From Acidisoma sp. PAMC 29798 (GTDB lineage: Bacteria; Pseudomonadota; Alphaproteobacteria; Acetobacterales; Acetobacteraceae), in NCBI RefSeq assembly GCF_030252425.1, contig NZ_CP126994.1:3095001-3159000 (forward strand): a stretch of DNA of 64,000 nucleotides. The letters run 5' to 3'. The notes under the pieces are model-generated. The model saw only the letters and a list, made by a program, of their open reading frames with translations, ran no database searches and was not told the DNA's origin. Shown one piece after another: positions 1-8,013 of this stretch; within the stretch, counting starts at the first letter, position 1, and every line of letters starts with the position of its first letter. Position numbers and translations under genes: made by a program.

Positions 1-99
1 CTCGAAGTAGCGATTGCCAAATCCATCCTGACCGACACCGCGCCCCCTCAAGGAGGTAAATAGGCGCGTGCCCAGATAGCCGATCATGCCGAGTTTCAT
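1..99 (-). CDS. NDUFA12-family complex I accessory subunit (partial, N-terminal 33 residues)
   Basis: The minus strand reads an open frame from ATG at 99 to the window edge. The 33 visible residues contain GTRLFTS, then G-x-x-VG-x-D-x-FGNRYFE, which is the start of the NDUFA12/B17.2 family signature. In mitochondria and alphaproteobacteria this small protein is an accessory subunit of NADH:ubiquinone oxidoreductase on the matrix/cytoplasmic arm. A strong ribosome binding site (AGGAGG on the minus strand, 109-104) sits 4 nt before the start and fixes it. The gene is divergent from the TSCPD gene at 241. Only the N-terminus is in the window, so nothing can be said about its C-terminus. Confidence 0.85.
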   Translation of the reverse strand, partial: MKLGMIGYLGTRLFTSLRGRGVGQDGFGNRYFE

Positions 100-240
100 G
101 CAGCCTCCTATAAGGGATGGGTCGCTGCGGGTCCATGCGGTCCAAGTGGCCGGAGAGGATCACTACTGCTTGTGGGATATCGGCGTTTGAACCCCTAGAT
201 GATGCTTTATCACGCGCATCTCTTCGGTTAATCTGCGGCC

Positions 241-1770
241 ATGAGATTAAGCAAAGCCTGGCACGGTGTTCGCCTTCGTCGCGTCGAGGCATGGGGCGAT
301 CCTGATGGCATGCCGCGCACCGTTTCCCTCCCCGCAAGCTGGGATGGGGCGGCCGCAGCGGCGCTCGCGACCCTCGCGCCCGGCATGCGGCCCATAAGCC
401 TGCCGGACCTCGCGGACGGCTGGGTGAGCATCGCAAGCCGACGCGCCGAAGAAGCCGGGTTGATCGCGGCGCCACAGCTTACAGCGGGCCTCCAGGATAT
501 GCTGCTGCGCCGGCGGGCTGCGCCGGGCGCGGCGATTTGGCGTTCCCCCGAAGGCCTGCCGATAGCGCAAGACGAAGCGGGAGTACCCCGCTTCGTCTTC
601 AATCTGGCCGCCTTTCTGGAGGCAGAGGCCGGTTTCGATCTGGTCGGTTTCCAAAATGCCATCGATATGGCGACGATCGCGCTGACCGTGCTGCGGCCGG
701 GCGCGCGACGCTTGGCGCTGGGCTTCGCCGATCTCGATGGCCTACTCGCGGGGCTTGGCCTTGCCTATGACAGCGTCGAAGCCCGCGCCGTCGCGGCCGA
801 CCTCGCCGCCGTTCTAAGAGGACGCGCGGAATGCGTGTCGGCCCGACTGACAGACGTCACGGGGCGGCAGCCCGCTCCTGCCTCCTGGACCGCGATCCCA
901 ACGAGCGTGGCCATCCCTGGCCTCGCCGCTGCCGCCCGACAGTTTTGCGAACAGGCGAACGCACTGGGCGCCTGCGCCCATGAAGCCGTCGCCGCGCTAT
1001 CCGAGGCCGATGCGGCGGAAGCCCTGCTGGGTGTGGAAACCACCGGCCTCGCACCTGCCTTCGCGAAGACGCGCCATACGGGCGAATTGACGCAAGCCGC
1101 GCGACAGTCTCTCGCTGCGCGCGGCATCTCGGTCGAGGCGGCACTCGCCCTCATGCTGCGCGGCGACACGGTGCTCCCCCTCGCCTCACCCGAGGCGCAT
1201 GCCGCCATGCATGCGGCCGTATGCGCCATCCTTCCGACACCGGCCCTGCGCACGACCGCCAGCCGGTTGGTCAAAGCGCCTGCGGCGCGGTCACCGACAC
1301 CCGCGACGCCTTTAGAACTGCCGGCTCGCCGCAGCGGCACCTTGCAGAAGGCCGCCGTCGGCGGCCATCGCCTATATCTGACGACAGCCGAATATCCGGA
1401 TGGCAAGCTCGGCGAGATCGGTATCACCCTGCAAAAGGAAGGCCCCGCTTTCCGAGGCTTGATGGACGCCTTCGCCAATGCCGTGAGCCTCGGCTTGCAG
1501 CACGGCGTGCCGCTCGACCAGTTCGTCGATGCCTTCATCGGCACCCGGTTCGGGCCCGGTGGGGCTGTGGACGGTGACCCGACGGTCGGCGCCGCCACAT
1601 CGATCATCGACTACGTGTTCCGCCATCTGTCGGTGGCCCACCTGAACCGGTCTATACCGGATCCGGAGGAAAGTCTGATTGCCGGTGCCGAGCCCGCCCT
1701 CACCCTCCCACTGGAACTGCCCCACGAAGCGACGGACGCACGCCGACGGCGCCTTCGCCTCGTTTCCTGA
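241..1770 (+). CDS. TSCPD domain-containing protein (NrdJ C-terminal-like domain)
   Basis: 509 residues. The last third, about 366-470, is a TSCPD domain: GKLGEIGITLQKEG, then SLGLQHGVPLDQFVDAF, RFGPGG and SIIDYVFRHL. This domain normally forms the C-terminus of B12-dependent (class II) ribonucleotide reductase NrdJ. Here it is preceded by about 360 Ala-rich residues with no ribonucleotide reductase barrel, so this is not an intact reductase. Such stand-alone TSCPD proteins are known in alphaproteobacteria but their role is not established; binding to, or regulation of, a nucleotide or the reductase is only a guess. It starts at ATG 241 with no clear Shine-Dalgarno and is followed after 79 nt by ugd on the same strand. 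Confidence 0.8.
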   Translation: MRLSKAWHGVRLRRVEAWGDPDGMPRTVSLPASWDGAAAAALATLAPGMRPISLPDLADGWVSIASRRAEEAGLIAAPQLTAGLQDMLLRRRAAPGAAIWRSPEGLPIAQDEAGVPRFVFNLAAFLEAEAGFDLVGFQNAIDMATIALTVLRPGARRLALGFADLDGLLAGLGLAYDSVEARAVAADLAAVLRGRAECVSARLTDVTGRQPAPASWTAIPTSVAIPGLAAAARQFCEQANALGACAHEAVAALSEADAAEALLGVETTGLAPAFAKTRHTGELTQAARQSLAARGISVEAALALMLRGDTVLPLASPEAHAAMHAAVCAILPTPALRTTASRLVKAPAARSPTPATPLELPARRSGTLQKAAVGGHRLYLTTAEYPDGKLGEIGITLQKEGPAFRGLMDAFANAVSLGLQHGVPLDQFVDAFIGTRFGPGGAVDGDPTVGAATSIIDYVFRHLSVAHLNRSIPDPEESLIAGAEPALTLPLELPHEATDARRRRLRLVS

Positions 1771-1849
1771 GTGGACGCGCGCCTATCGGAGGGTCGTTTC
1801 GTGATGTAGCCTCAAGCTGCACGATACCGCCTGTTGAAGGAGCCTGCCC

Positions 1850-3196
1850 TTGCGAGTCACCATGATCGGCGGCGGTTACGTCGGCCTTGTCTCCGGCGCC
1901 TGTTTCGCTGAATTCGGCATGGAGGTCGTGGTCGTCGAAGTCGATACGCGCAAGCTTGCGGCGTTGCAGGCCGGCAGTATCCCGATCTTCGAGCCCGGTC
2001 TCGACCGGCTGGTCGCTGACAACGTCGCCGCCGGCCGCCTCTCCTTCACCGGCAGCATGGATGAAGGCCTCGAGAATGCGGAGGTGGTCTTCATCGCCGT
2101 CGGCACCCCGACCCGGCGTGGCGATGGCCATGCCGATCTCAGCTATGTCTATCAGGCTGCGGAGCAGATCGCCCGCAAGCTGAAGGGCTATGCTGTCATC
2201 GTCACAAAATCGACCGTGCCTGTGGGCACCGGCCGCCGCGTCGCCGAAATTGTGCGGGAAACCCGCCCCGATCTTGAGTTCGATGTCGCTTCCAACCCCG
2301 AATTCCTCCGCGAGGGCAACGCGATTGGTGATTTCATGCGCCCCGACCGCGTGGTGATTGGGGTCGAGAGCGAGCGCGCCGAGGAGGTTCTGCGGACGCT
2401 GTATCGGCCGCTGTTCCTGATCGAGACGCCGATCATCGTGACGTCGATCGAAACCGCCGAACTCACCAAATACGCCGCCAACTCCTTCCTCGCGATGAAG
2501 GTGACCTTCATCAACGAAGTGGCCGATCTCTGTGAGCGCGTCGGCGCAGACGTGCATGACGTGGCGCGCGGCATGGGGCTCGATGGGCGTATCGGCCGCA
2601 AGTTTCTGCATGCGGGACCGGGTTTCGGCGGCTCCTGCTTTCCCAAGGATACGCTCGCCATGGCCCGCATCGGCCAGGATGCCGGCGCGCCGCAGCGCCT
2701 GGTGGAGACCGTTGTCGCGGTCAACGATAGCCGCAAATCGATCATGGCGCGGCGGGTCATTCTGGCCTGTGGTGGATCGGTGCGCGGCAAGCGCATCGCC
2801 GTCTGGGGGCTGACCTTCAAGCCTGAGACGGATGACATGCGCGATGCGCCCTCCATCCCGATCATCAGCCGGTTGGTGGAAGACGGCGCCGAATTGCATG
2901 TGTTCGATCCCGAGGGGATGGAGCAGGCCAAGCCGCATCTCCCGCCCGGCGTGATTTACGCGAAGGACGCTATCGACGCCGTGGCCGATGTGGATGCCTT
3001 GGTCGTCGTCACCGAATGGAACGTGTTCCGGGCCATTGCACCGGTTCGGCTGAAGGCTCTCATGCGCGGCAATGTCATTGTCGATTTGCGCAATGTCTTC
3101 GATCCGGCCGCCATGCGCGCGGTGGGCTTCAATTACGGCTCGATCGGTCGCGCGCTACCGCCTGTCGAGAGCCAGGAGAAACGTGGCGCGGCTTAG
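1850..3196 (+). CDS. ugd: UDP-glucose 6-dehydrogenase
   Basis: 448 residues, the normal length for the UDP-glucose/GDP-mannose dehydrogenase family. It oxidises UDP-glucose to UDP-glucuronate with two NAD+, feeding exopolysaccharide, capsule or lipid A modification. The N-terminal Rossmann motif GGGYVGLVSG is at 7-16, the central-domain motif NSFLAMKVTFINEVADLCE at 211-229, and the catalytic cysteine lies in GGSCFPKDT (Cys263, Lys266). The C-terminal UDP-binding domain includes WGLTFKPETDDMRDAPS. The start is TTG at 1850, supported by GAAGGAG at 1836-1842 about 8 nt upstream. It converges with the Trm112 gene, with a palindromic element in between. Confidence 0.95.
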   Translation: MRVTMIGGGYVGLVSGACFAEFGMEVVVVEVDTRKLAALQAGSIPIFEPGLDRLVADNVAAGRLSFTGSMDEGLENAEVVFIAVGTPTRRGDGHADLSYVYQAAEQIARKLKGYAVIVTKSTVPVGTGRRVAEIVRETRPDLEFDVASNPEFLREGNAIGDFMRPDRVVIGVESERAEEVLRTLYRPLFLIETPIIVTSIETAELTKYAANSFLAMKVTFINEVADLCERVGADVHDVARGMGLDGRIGRKFLHAGPGFGGSCFPKDTLAMARIGQDAGAPQRLVETVVAVNDSRKSIMARRVILACGGSVRGKRIAVWGLTFKPETDDMRDAPSIPIISRLVEDGAELHVFDPEGMEQAKPHLPPGVIYAKDAIDAVADVDALVVVTEWNVFRAIAPVRLKALMRGNVIVDLRNVFDPAAMRAVGFNYGSIGRALPPVESQEKRGAA

Positions 3197-3209
3197 CGCC
3201 AGCTCGGAC

Positions 3210-3235
3210 GGCGGAAGACGCTGCGCTCTTCCGCC
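3210..3235. repeat. Dispersed palindromic element, copy 1 (hairpin)
   Basis: A 9-bp perfect stem (GGCGGAAGA / TCTTCCGCC) with loop CGCTGCGC lies between the convergent ugd and Trm112 genes. The same arrangement of GGCGGA arms around CGCTGCGC recurs at 31054-31132 and 44546-44571. It could act as a bidirectional transcription barrier here, although neither side has a T-tract. Confidence 0.7.
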
Positions 3236-3243
3236 AAACCCCT

Positions 3244-3474
3244 CTAATCTTCCAGGACGCGCGCCTCATCGGACAACATGATGGGAATGCCGCCCCGGAT
3301 GGGATAGGCGAGACCGGCGGCGCGGCTGACGAGTTCTCCACGAATGCGGTCGTAGACCAACGGCTGCTTGGTGAGCGGGCAAACCAGAATTTCCAGCAAT
3401 CGGGGATCGACCGATTGCTGGACAGGCGTGGCGGGCGCGCTCTGCGCATCTTCTGGCGAAACGGGGTCGGTCAC
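3244..3474 (-). CDS. Trm112 family protein (UPF0434-like)
   Basis: 76 residues, typical of the small Trm112/UPF0434 family. The diagnostic segment is [14 protein letters not shown] followed by the [20 protein letters not shown] region, ending in a leucine-rich tail. In other organisms Trm112 is an activating partner of methyltransferases that act on tRNA, rRNA or translation factors; bacterial members are less well defined. Only one Cys is present, so the four-Cys zinc site of the eukaryotic protein is absent, as usual in bacteria. It is the last gene of a three-gene minus-strand operon, starting 16 nt after the LON-domain gene ends. Confidence 0.85.
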   Translation of the reverse strand: MTDPVSPEDAQSAPATPVQQSVDPRLLEILVCPLTKQPLVYDRIRGELVSRAAGLAYPIRGGIPIMLSDEARVLED

Positions 3475-3490
3475 AGGGTTGTCCTTTAGA

Positions 3491-4171
3491 TCAGCTCAGC
3501 CGCCGGGCGCCGGCCTCAGCGCCGGACCCGTGCATGCCGATCTCGAGCAGCGCGAGCAGAATCTCGGCGCGTGACGCCAGGGGCTCGGCTTCCAACAGCG
3601 CCTGCTTCTCGGACGTCGTGAAGGGGCACATCATGCACAGGGCCGTCAGCAGGGTCGGGTCATCCATCTCTCCGATGGCGTCCCAATCGACCGACAGACT
3701 CTGCCGATCAAAATAGCCGCGCAAGGTGTCGAGAAGCATCTTGCGAGGCAGCCCGATCTCCGGCGCCTCGGGCTGCAGGTCCTGCGCATAGGGGCTGAAA
3801 TCCGCCATCACCTGCCGGTAGCCCTGCCGCGTCTCCAACTCCTCGGTCACCGCAAAGCGGATGACGCCGAGAACGGAGATAATGATGCGGCCGTCATCCG
3901 TCTCGGTGAAGGAGGTAATGCGGCCGAGGCAGCCGATGCCGAAGAGCGAGGGCCCGTTTTCGACCTCGGGCTTGAGGATGTCAGGCTGGATCATGCCAAA
4001 CATCCGCCCATTGGCGAGCGCCGCGTCGATCAAGGCGAGGTATCGCGGCTCGAACACGTTCAGCGGCATCCGGCCGTAGGGCAGCAGCATCGCGCCCCCA
4101 AGCGGGAAGATCGGGATTCGCGGATCCAGCTCCCCCAATGCCGGCTGGAAGGGACGCATGCCCGAGGCCAT
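3491..4171 (-). CDS. LON peptidase substrate-binding domain protein
   Basis: 226 residues. The N-terminus ([20 protein letters not shown], then [13 protein letters not shown]) matches the N-terminal substrate-binding domain of Lon protease, and there is no AAA+ or protease domain behind it. Such stand-alone proteins are widespread in Alphaproteobacteria next to a YbbN-like thioredoxin gene, as here, and are presumed to bind unfolded or regulatory proteins. ATG 4171 lies 2 nt beyond the ybbN stop (4174-4176), so translation is probably coupled. The family identity is clear; the biochemical role is not demonstrated. Confidence 0.87.
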   Translation of the reverse strand: MASGMRPFQPALGELDPRIPIFPLGGAMLLPYGRMPLNVFEPRYLALIDAALANGRMFGMIQPDILKPEVENGPSLFGIGCLGRITSFTETDDGRIIISVLGVIRFAVTEELETRQGYRQVMADFSPYAQDLQPEAPEIGLPRKMLLDTLRGYFDRQSLSVDWDAIGEMDDPTLLTALCMMCPFTTSEKQALLEAEPLASRAEILLALLEIGMHGSGAEAGARRLS

Positions 4172-4173
4172 GA

Positions 4174-5106
4174 TCAGCTGAATAGCAAAGCGGAGAGACG
4201 GCGCCGGGCGGCCATGGTCGCGGGGTCTCCAAAACCCCAGGCCTCGAAGAATTTCAGGAGTTGCAGCCGGGCGGCATCCTCGTTCCAGCCGCGCTCGCGC
4301 TTCATGATATCGAGCAGGGCCGCCGCCGCCTCCTCGCGCCGATCCTGGGCATTGAAGGCGGTGGCAAGGTCGTACCGCGCCTCATGGTCGGCCGGATCGG
4401 CCGCAAGCCGCGCTTCCAGCTCCTGCACCTGGCCATTCGCCTTCTCGCCCTCGATGGCGAGCGCCAGAGCACTGCGCGCGCCGACCACTTCTGCGTGTTC
4501 GGCGATCTTCGCCGGAACCTCGGCCAACAGCGCCGTGGCCTCCTCCATCCGTCCCACGGCGAGGAAGCAGCGGATCATGCCACCCCAGGCCTCCGGTCGC
4601 TCCGGCTCCTCGGCCAGCATGGCCTGATACAGCGCGACGGCGGCTTCGTAATCGCCCTCGTCCTGGGCAGCCTTCGCCTCCGCCAACAGGTCGGCGGCGG
4701 GCATGCTGCCGCCCGCGACCTTGAGCATCGCCTCGATAAAGCGGCGAATTTCGCTCTCAGGCAGGGCGCCCTGGAAGATGTCGGCGATCTGGCCCTGCCA
4801 GAAGGCCGCGACCGTCGGGATCGACTGCAAGGGCAGGCCGAGTTGGCTGAGTTGCTGCACCAGGGCCCGGTTGGCGTCGGTATCGATCTTGACCAGCCTG
4901 ACGCGACCGCCAGCGGCGGTCACGACCTTTTCGAGCATGGGCGTCAGGGTCTTGCAGGGGCCGCACCAGGTCGCCCAGAAATCGACGATCACGGGCATCG
5001 TGCGCGATGCCTCGATCACGTCTTTCATGAAGGTCGCCTGCGTTCCGTCCATGATGAAGGAAGCGGTGTCGCCGGCCGGCGGTTTCTGGCCGAGTATCAG
5101 GTCCAT
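4174..5106 (-). CDS. ybbN: YbbN-like thioredoxin/TPR co-chaperone
   Basis: 310 residues from ATG 5106. Residues about 20-125 form a thioredoxin fold with active site WATWCGPCK (Cys48, Cys51). The C-terminal half is made of Ala/Glu-rich TPR-like helices (AQDEGDYEAAVALYQAMLAE and following). This two-domain layout is that of YbbN/CnoX, a chaperone-redoxin that protects proteins from oxidation and aggregation. Unlike E. coli YbbN, which lacks a working CXXC, this protein keeps the canonical CGPC, as Caulobacter-type homologues do. An in-frame ATG 10 codons upstream (5136) is less likely because it adds an unconserved polar tail. First gene of the ybbN-LON-Trm112 operon, divergent from tRNA-Gly. 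Confidence 0.9.
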   Translation of the reverse strand: MDLILGQKPPAGDTASFIMDGTQATFMKDVIEASRTMPVIVDFWATWCGPCKTLTPMLEKVVTAAGGRVRLVKIDTDANRALVQQLSQLGLPLQSIPTVAAFWQGQIADIFQGALPESEIRRFIEAMLKVAGGSMPAADLLAEAKAAQDEGDYEAAVALYQAMLAEEPERPEAWGGMIRCFLAVGRMEEATALLAEVPAKIAEHAEVVGARSALALAIEGEKANGQVQELEARLAADPADHEARYDLATAFNAQDRREEAAAALLDIMKRERGWNEDAARLQLLKFFEAWGFGDPATMAARRRLSALLFS

Positions 5107-5295
5107 CTGTGATCGTCCGTCTCTCTGTGGTCGCATCTGATCGTGGTTCTGATCGTCGTCGTTCGCGCCCGGACCCGGGTGCGGCGAGCCTCATCCCCGC
5201 CGCATGAGAGGCCTGAGGATAGGAGGGTGATCGCATGGCCGGAGTGCGCTTGCAATCGCCGCGGAAGCCGCATAAGAACCGCCCCCACGGAGCGG

Positions 5296-5370
5296 GCGGG
5301 CGTAGCTCAGGGGTAGAGCACAACCTTGCCAAGGTTGGGGTCGTGGGTTCGAATCCCATCGCCCGCTCCA
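5296..5370 (+). tRNA. tRNA-Gly (anticodon GCC)
   Basis: 75 nt with a complete cloverleaf. The acceptor stem is GCGGGCG (5296-5302) paired with CGCCCGC, followed by discriminator T and an encoded CCA end at 5368-5370. The D-arm has GCTCAGGGGTAGAGC, the anticodon loop is TTGCCAA, and the T-loop TTCGAAT is closed by a GTGGG/CCCAT stem. Anticodon GCC reads GGC/GGT. A T7 run follows immediately (5373-5379). The sequence behind it is accessory in character, so the tRNA may have served as an integration site. Confidence 0.98.
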
Positions 5371-5395
5371 GATTTTTTTACGACATCAGAGGGTT

Positions 5396-5421
5396 AAAAA
5401 ATGGCCGCCGCGAGGCGGCCG
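5396..5421 (-). terminator. Intrinsic terminator (minus strand)
   Basis: GGCCGCC (5403-5409), loop GCGA, GGCGGCC (5414-5420) form a perfect 7-bp GC stem. On the minus strand it is followed by a run of six U (A-run 5396-5401 on the plus strand). It would stop leftward transcripts from the 5944-6953 genes before they reach the tRNA and ybbN promoter region. Confidence 0.75.
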
Positions 5422-5556
5422 TTCTCGTGCTCACCGTGGTGTCCACCACCACGTGAAGACGGACACGACTGCTGGTCCTTGCCCTCTGTGCCAGCATCCT
5501 CGGCGCAGTCGTAACTCGCCCAGCGCCCTGACCACGACGTGGCGCTCTAGGCGATC

Positions 5557-5977
5557 ATGACCACGCCGAAGAAGAAAGCCCAGATGTCGGTCTCTCTATC
5601 CCGACGTCATGAAGATGCTTGCGGGCCATGCCGTCTGGCGTGGGCAGCCGCTGTCGCCAATAGCCGAGGCTGCCATCGCCAAGCGTCTCGACCAGATCGA
5701 CCGCCGTATCGCATGGCTCGAACGTGATGTCGGGATGTCCGTCGAGACTCTGGCGCTGTTCGTCCGCTTCTGGATCACGACGACACCCCCGCTCCCAGAG
5801 GCTGCTGCGAAGGCTGCGCGGGCGCAGAAGGGGACGCGCTACGACAACGTCGTCGCCGCCCTCGGTCGGCGGCTCAATCGCCTCCGGCACCAGAACAAGA
5901 GCAGGTTTGATCTATCGTTCTTGCAAATCGATTTACGCCCGAGTCAATGTTCGCGTGCAGCGGCGCTGGCGTTGTGA
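5557..5977 (+). pseudogene. Frameshifted plasmid-type DNA-binding/mobilisation-like protein
   Basis: ATG 5557 opens a basic N-terminus (MTTPKKKAQMSVSL) that falls out of frame around 5596. The downstream frame resumes at about 5600 with DVMKMLAGHAVWRGQPLS, then AKRLDQIDRRIAWLERDVGMSVETLALF and RYDNVVAALGRRL. The pattern, a basic head, 'MSVSLDPDV'-like strand and long helix, resembles ribbon-helix-helix proteins found on alphaproteobacterial plasmids and integrative elements; that resemblance is from memory, not a search. Two bases appear to be missing between the two frames, and the C-terminal part after 'GRRL' reads as unrelated sequence. It is best treated as a decayed remnant of a mobile element next to tRNA-Gly. 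Confidence 0.55.
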
Positions 5978-6174
5978 CCATCGACTGCCCCAGCATCGCG
6001 GCTTTGGCGCATGTCCACCTTCAGTCGTCCAACCTCCTGTTCCAAGCGTTCGATGCGATCGAGCGTATAGTCGAAGCTGGTGGACTCCATCGCTTGCAGG
6101 AAGGCCCAGACGGCCGCGAGGGCGCGACGAAATTTCCCCTGCTCTGGGACGAGATGTATCGCTGTGTCTGTCAT
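5944..6174 (-). CDS. Small hypothetical coiled-coil protein
   Basis: 76 residues, not recognised as a characterised family. The middle part, AFLQAMESTSFDYTLDRIER, runs into a heptad-like stretch (IERLEQEVGRLKVDM) that suggests a short coiled coil. There is no signal peptide or membrane segment. ATG 6174 is preceded by TGAGGAGTTTCCG, a good ribosome binding site 8 nt upstream, which supports real translation. It follows the SDR gene on the same strand (32 nt gap) and may share its transcript. Its 3' end overlaps the tail of the decayed gene on the other strand by 34 nt. Confidence 0.6.
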   Translation of the reverse strand: MTDTAIHLVPEQGKFRRALAAVWAFLQAMESTSFDYTLDRIERLEQEVGRLKVDMRQSRDAGAVDGHNASAAAREH

Positions 6175-6206
6175 CGGAAACTCCTCACCGGCCAGGGTTC
6201 TGTCGG

Positions 6207-6953
6207 TCAGACGGCCGTCAGGCCGCCATCGACCGGAAGGTCGATACCGGCGACGAAGCTGCTTTGGTCCGAGGCGAGGAACAAGGCGGCAGAAGCGATC
6301 TCCTCGGGGCGCGCCAAGCGTGCCAGAGGCGTCATCGCAGTGATCTGCTTTCTGCCTTCGGCCGCGCCCTCCTTGGACGGGAACTGGTCGTCGAACATCG
6401 GCGTATCGACCGCGCCGGGGCTCAAGACGTTGGTCCTGATCTTCCGATCCTTGAGTTCGCTGGTCCAGGTCCGGGCAAAAGACCGGAGCGCCGCTTTGGT
6501 GGCGCTATAGGTGCTGCGGCCCGGAAGGCCTTTGTTCTTCCCGGCGGACGCCACGAGGATGATGGAAGCACCATCATTCAAGTGAGGCAGCGCCTTTTGA
6601 ACGGTGAAATAAGTGCCGCGGGCATTGGTGTTGAAGGTCTTGTCGAAATGCTCGGGTGTTGCCGTGGCGGTCATCTGCTTGTCGACGAAGGCCGCGCCTG
6701 CAAAAATCACATCGATCTTGCCCTTCTTCGCAACGGTTTCGTAGAAACGGTCGAGGTCATCGAGCTTTGAGATATCAGTTTTTACGCCGGCGACGTTCGA
6801 GCCGATCTCCGCGACGGCCTTATCGATTTCGGCCTGACGGCGACCGGCGATGAACACAAAGGCGCCCTCTTCAACGAACCTCTTTGCGGTCGCGAGGCCA
6901 ATGCCGCTGCTGCCGCCCGTGACGACGGCGATCTTGTTTTTCAATAACGACAT
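6207..6953 (-). CDS. SDR family NAD(P)-dependent oxidoreductase
   Basis: 248 residues, the classical short-chain dehydrogenase/reductase length. The cofactor motif VTGGSSGIG is at 11-19, Ser136 and Tyr149-x3-Lys153 (YSATK) form the catalytic set, and the C-terminus ends GIDLPVDGGLTAV as usual. Arg38/Arg39 at the end of the second strand (IAGRRQ) favour NADP(H). The substrate cannot be inferred. ATG 6953 was chosen because it sits behind GAGGGGG and begins at the conserved Rossmann strand; a longer in-frame start at 7061 would run through the neighbouring SDR remnant. It follows a truncated second SDR gene by 13 nt. Confidence 0.88.
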   Translation of the reverse strand: MSLLKNKIAVVTGGSSGIGLATAKRFVEEGAFVFIAGRRQAEIDKAVAEIGSNVAGVKTDISKLDDLDRFYETVAKKGKIDVIFAGAAFVDKQMTATATPEHFDKTFNTNARGTYFTVQKALPHLNDGASIILVASAGKNKGLPGRSTYSATKAALRSFARTWTSELKDRKIRTNVLSPGAVDTPMFDDQFPSKEGAAEGRKQITAMTPLARLARPEEIASAALFLASDQSSFVAGIDLPVDGGLTAV

Positions 6954-6966
6954 AGCCTGCACCCCC

Positions 6967-7169
6967 TCAGAGTTGTGACCAACCCCCGTCGACCGGCAGT
7001 TCGGCGCCGGTCGTGAAGGTTGCGTCGAACGCGAGGAAGAGGACCGCCTTGGCAACTTCATCCGACGTTCCGAAGCGCTTCATCGGAACGGCTTCGGTCA
7101 TCTGCGCCATGGCCTGCGCGGCCATGTCTTTATCGGGCCACACTTTACCGACGACCGGCGTGTCTATGG
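6967..7169 (-). pseudogene. SDR oxidoreductase, C-terminal fragment cut by IS21
   Basis: The frame encodes only the tail of an SDR enzyme: (P)IDTPVVGKVWPDKD, then PMKRFGTSDEVAKAVLFLA and the terminal ELPVDGGWSQL. SDR tails of this type normally begin 'SPGPIDTP', and the frame meets the left IS21 end at 7170 exactly where 'GP' is expected, leaving CC as the last two bases of the Pro codon. The Rossmann head and the Ser-Tyr-Lys set (about 170 residues) are missing from the window. The reading frame continues a few codons into the IS end, so a short peptide could be made, but no enzyme. Confidence 0.85.
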
Positions 7170-7224
7170 TGTCAATCAGCGTTGAATAGTTACCAGGCAA
7201 CAGCGTCCAAAAGTTTCCACTTTC

Positions 7225-8013
7225 TCAGCTGTTTTTCGGCTGTTTCTTTCGCTGCTTGAAGCGGAACGAGTCGTTGCCGGTCTCCAGGATGTCGCAGTGG
7301 TGGGTGACCCGGTCCAGCAGTGCGGTTGTCATCTTTGGGTCACCGAAGACACCCACCCATTCGGCAAAAGAGAGGTTGGTTGTGAAGATCAGCGAGGTCT
7401 TTTCGTAGAGCTGGCTGATCAGGTGGAACAGCAGAGCGCCGCCCGAGGCTGGGAACGGCAGATAGCCGAGTTCGTCGATGATCACGGCGTCGGTCTGCAC
7501 CAGCTGACGGGCGAGATTGCCGGCGCGTCCCTGCTGTTTCTCCCGCTCCAGCTGGTTGACCAGGTCGACGGCGTTGTAGAAGCGCACGCGTTTGCCCTGG
7601 TGGATGGCAGCGACACCCAGCGCCGTCGCGATGTGGGTCTTTCCGGTGCCGGTGCCGCCGACCAGGATCAGATTGTGCGCGGTTGCCATGAAGGCGGCGG
7701 TCGCCAGTTGTTCGATTTGCGCCTGCGGCAATGGGGTTTCGGCCCATTCGATACCGGTCAGGTCGCGATGAACAGGGAAGCGCGCGGCCTTGAGCTGGTA
7801 GCGCAGGCTGCGGACCTGGCGATCGGCAAGCTCGGCTTCGATTAACCGGTCCAGCCATGCCTCGGGCTGCATCGGCCGACGTGGGCCTTCCGCCAGCAAC
7901 TCGCTCCAGGCGGTAGCCATGCCGTAGAGATGTAGCGCACTGAGTTGGCCGAGGCGGTCTACGCCGGAAGCAACCAAGGCAAGAGGCTTAACAGCAAGAT
8001 CAGTGGATGACAT
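7225..8013 (-). CDS. istB: IS21-family helper ATPase IstB
   Basis: 262 residues, normal for IstB. It is an AAA+ ATPase related to DnaC that assembles on target DNA and activates the IstA transposase. Walker A GGTGTGKT is at 119-126 and Walker B is [12 protein letters not shown]. The C-terminus [10 protein letters not shown] is basic. ATG 8013 overlaps the istA stop by 14 nt, the usual coupled arrangement. No disruption is visible. Confidence 0.95.
   Translation of the reverse strand: MSSTDLAVKPLALVASGVDRLGQLSALHLYGMATAWSELLAEGPRRPMQPEAWLDRLIEAELADRQVRSLRYQLKAARFPVHRDLTGIEWAETPLPQAQIEQLATAAFMATAHNLILVGGTGTGKTHIATALGVAAIHQGKRVRFYNAVDLVNQLEREKQQGRAGNLARQLVQTDAVIIDELGYLPFPASGGALLFHLISQLYEKTSLIFTTNLSFAEWVGVFGDPKMTTALLDRVTHHCDILETGNDSFRFKQRKKQPKNS

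Noticed and set aside
1700-2938. A 412-codon frame antisense to ugd
   Set aside because: It is a GC-skew shadow of a clear UDP-glucose dehydrogenase; no domain, start context or neighbour supports it.
4757-5359. A 200-codon minus-strand frame running from the tRNA-Gly region into ybbN
   Set aside because: Its first residues are the antisense of the tRNA (a well-known false ORF) and the rest is the alternate frame of ybbN.
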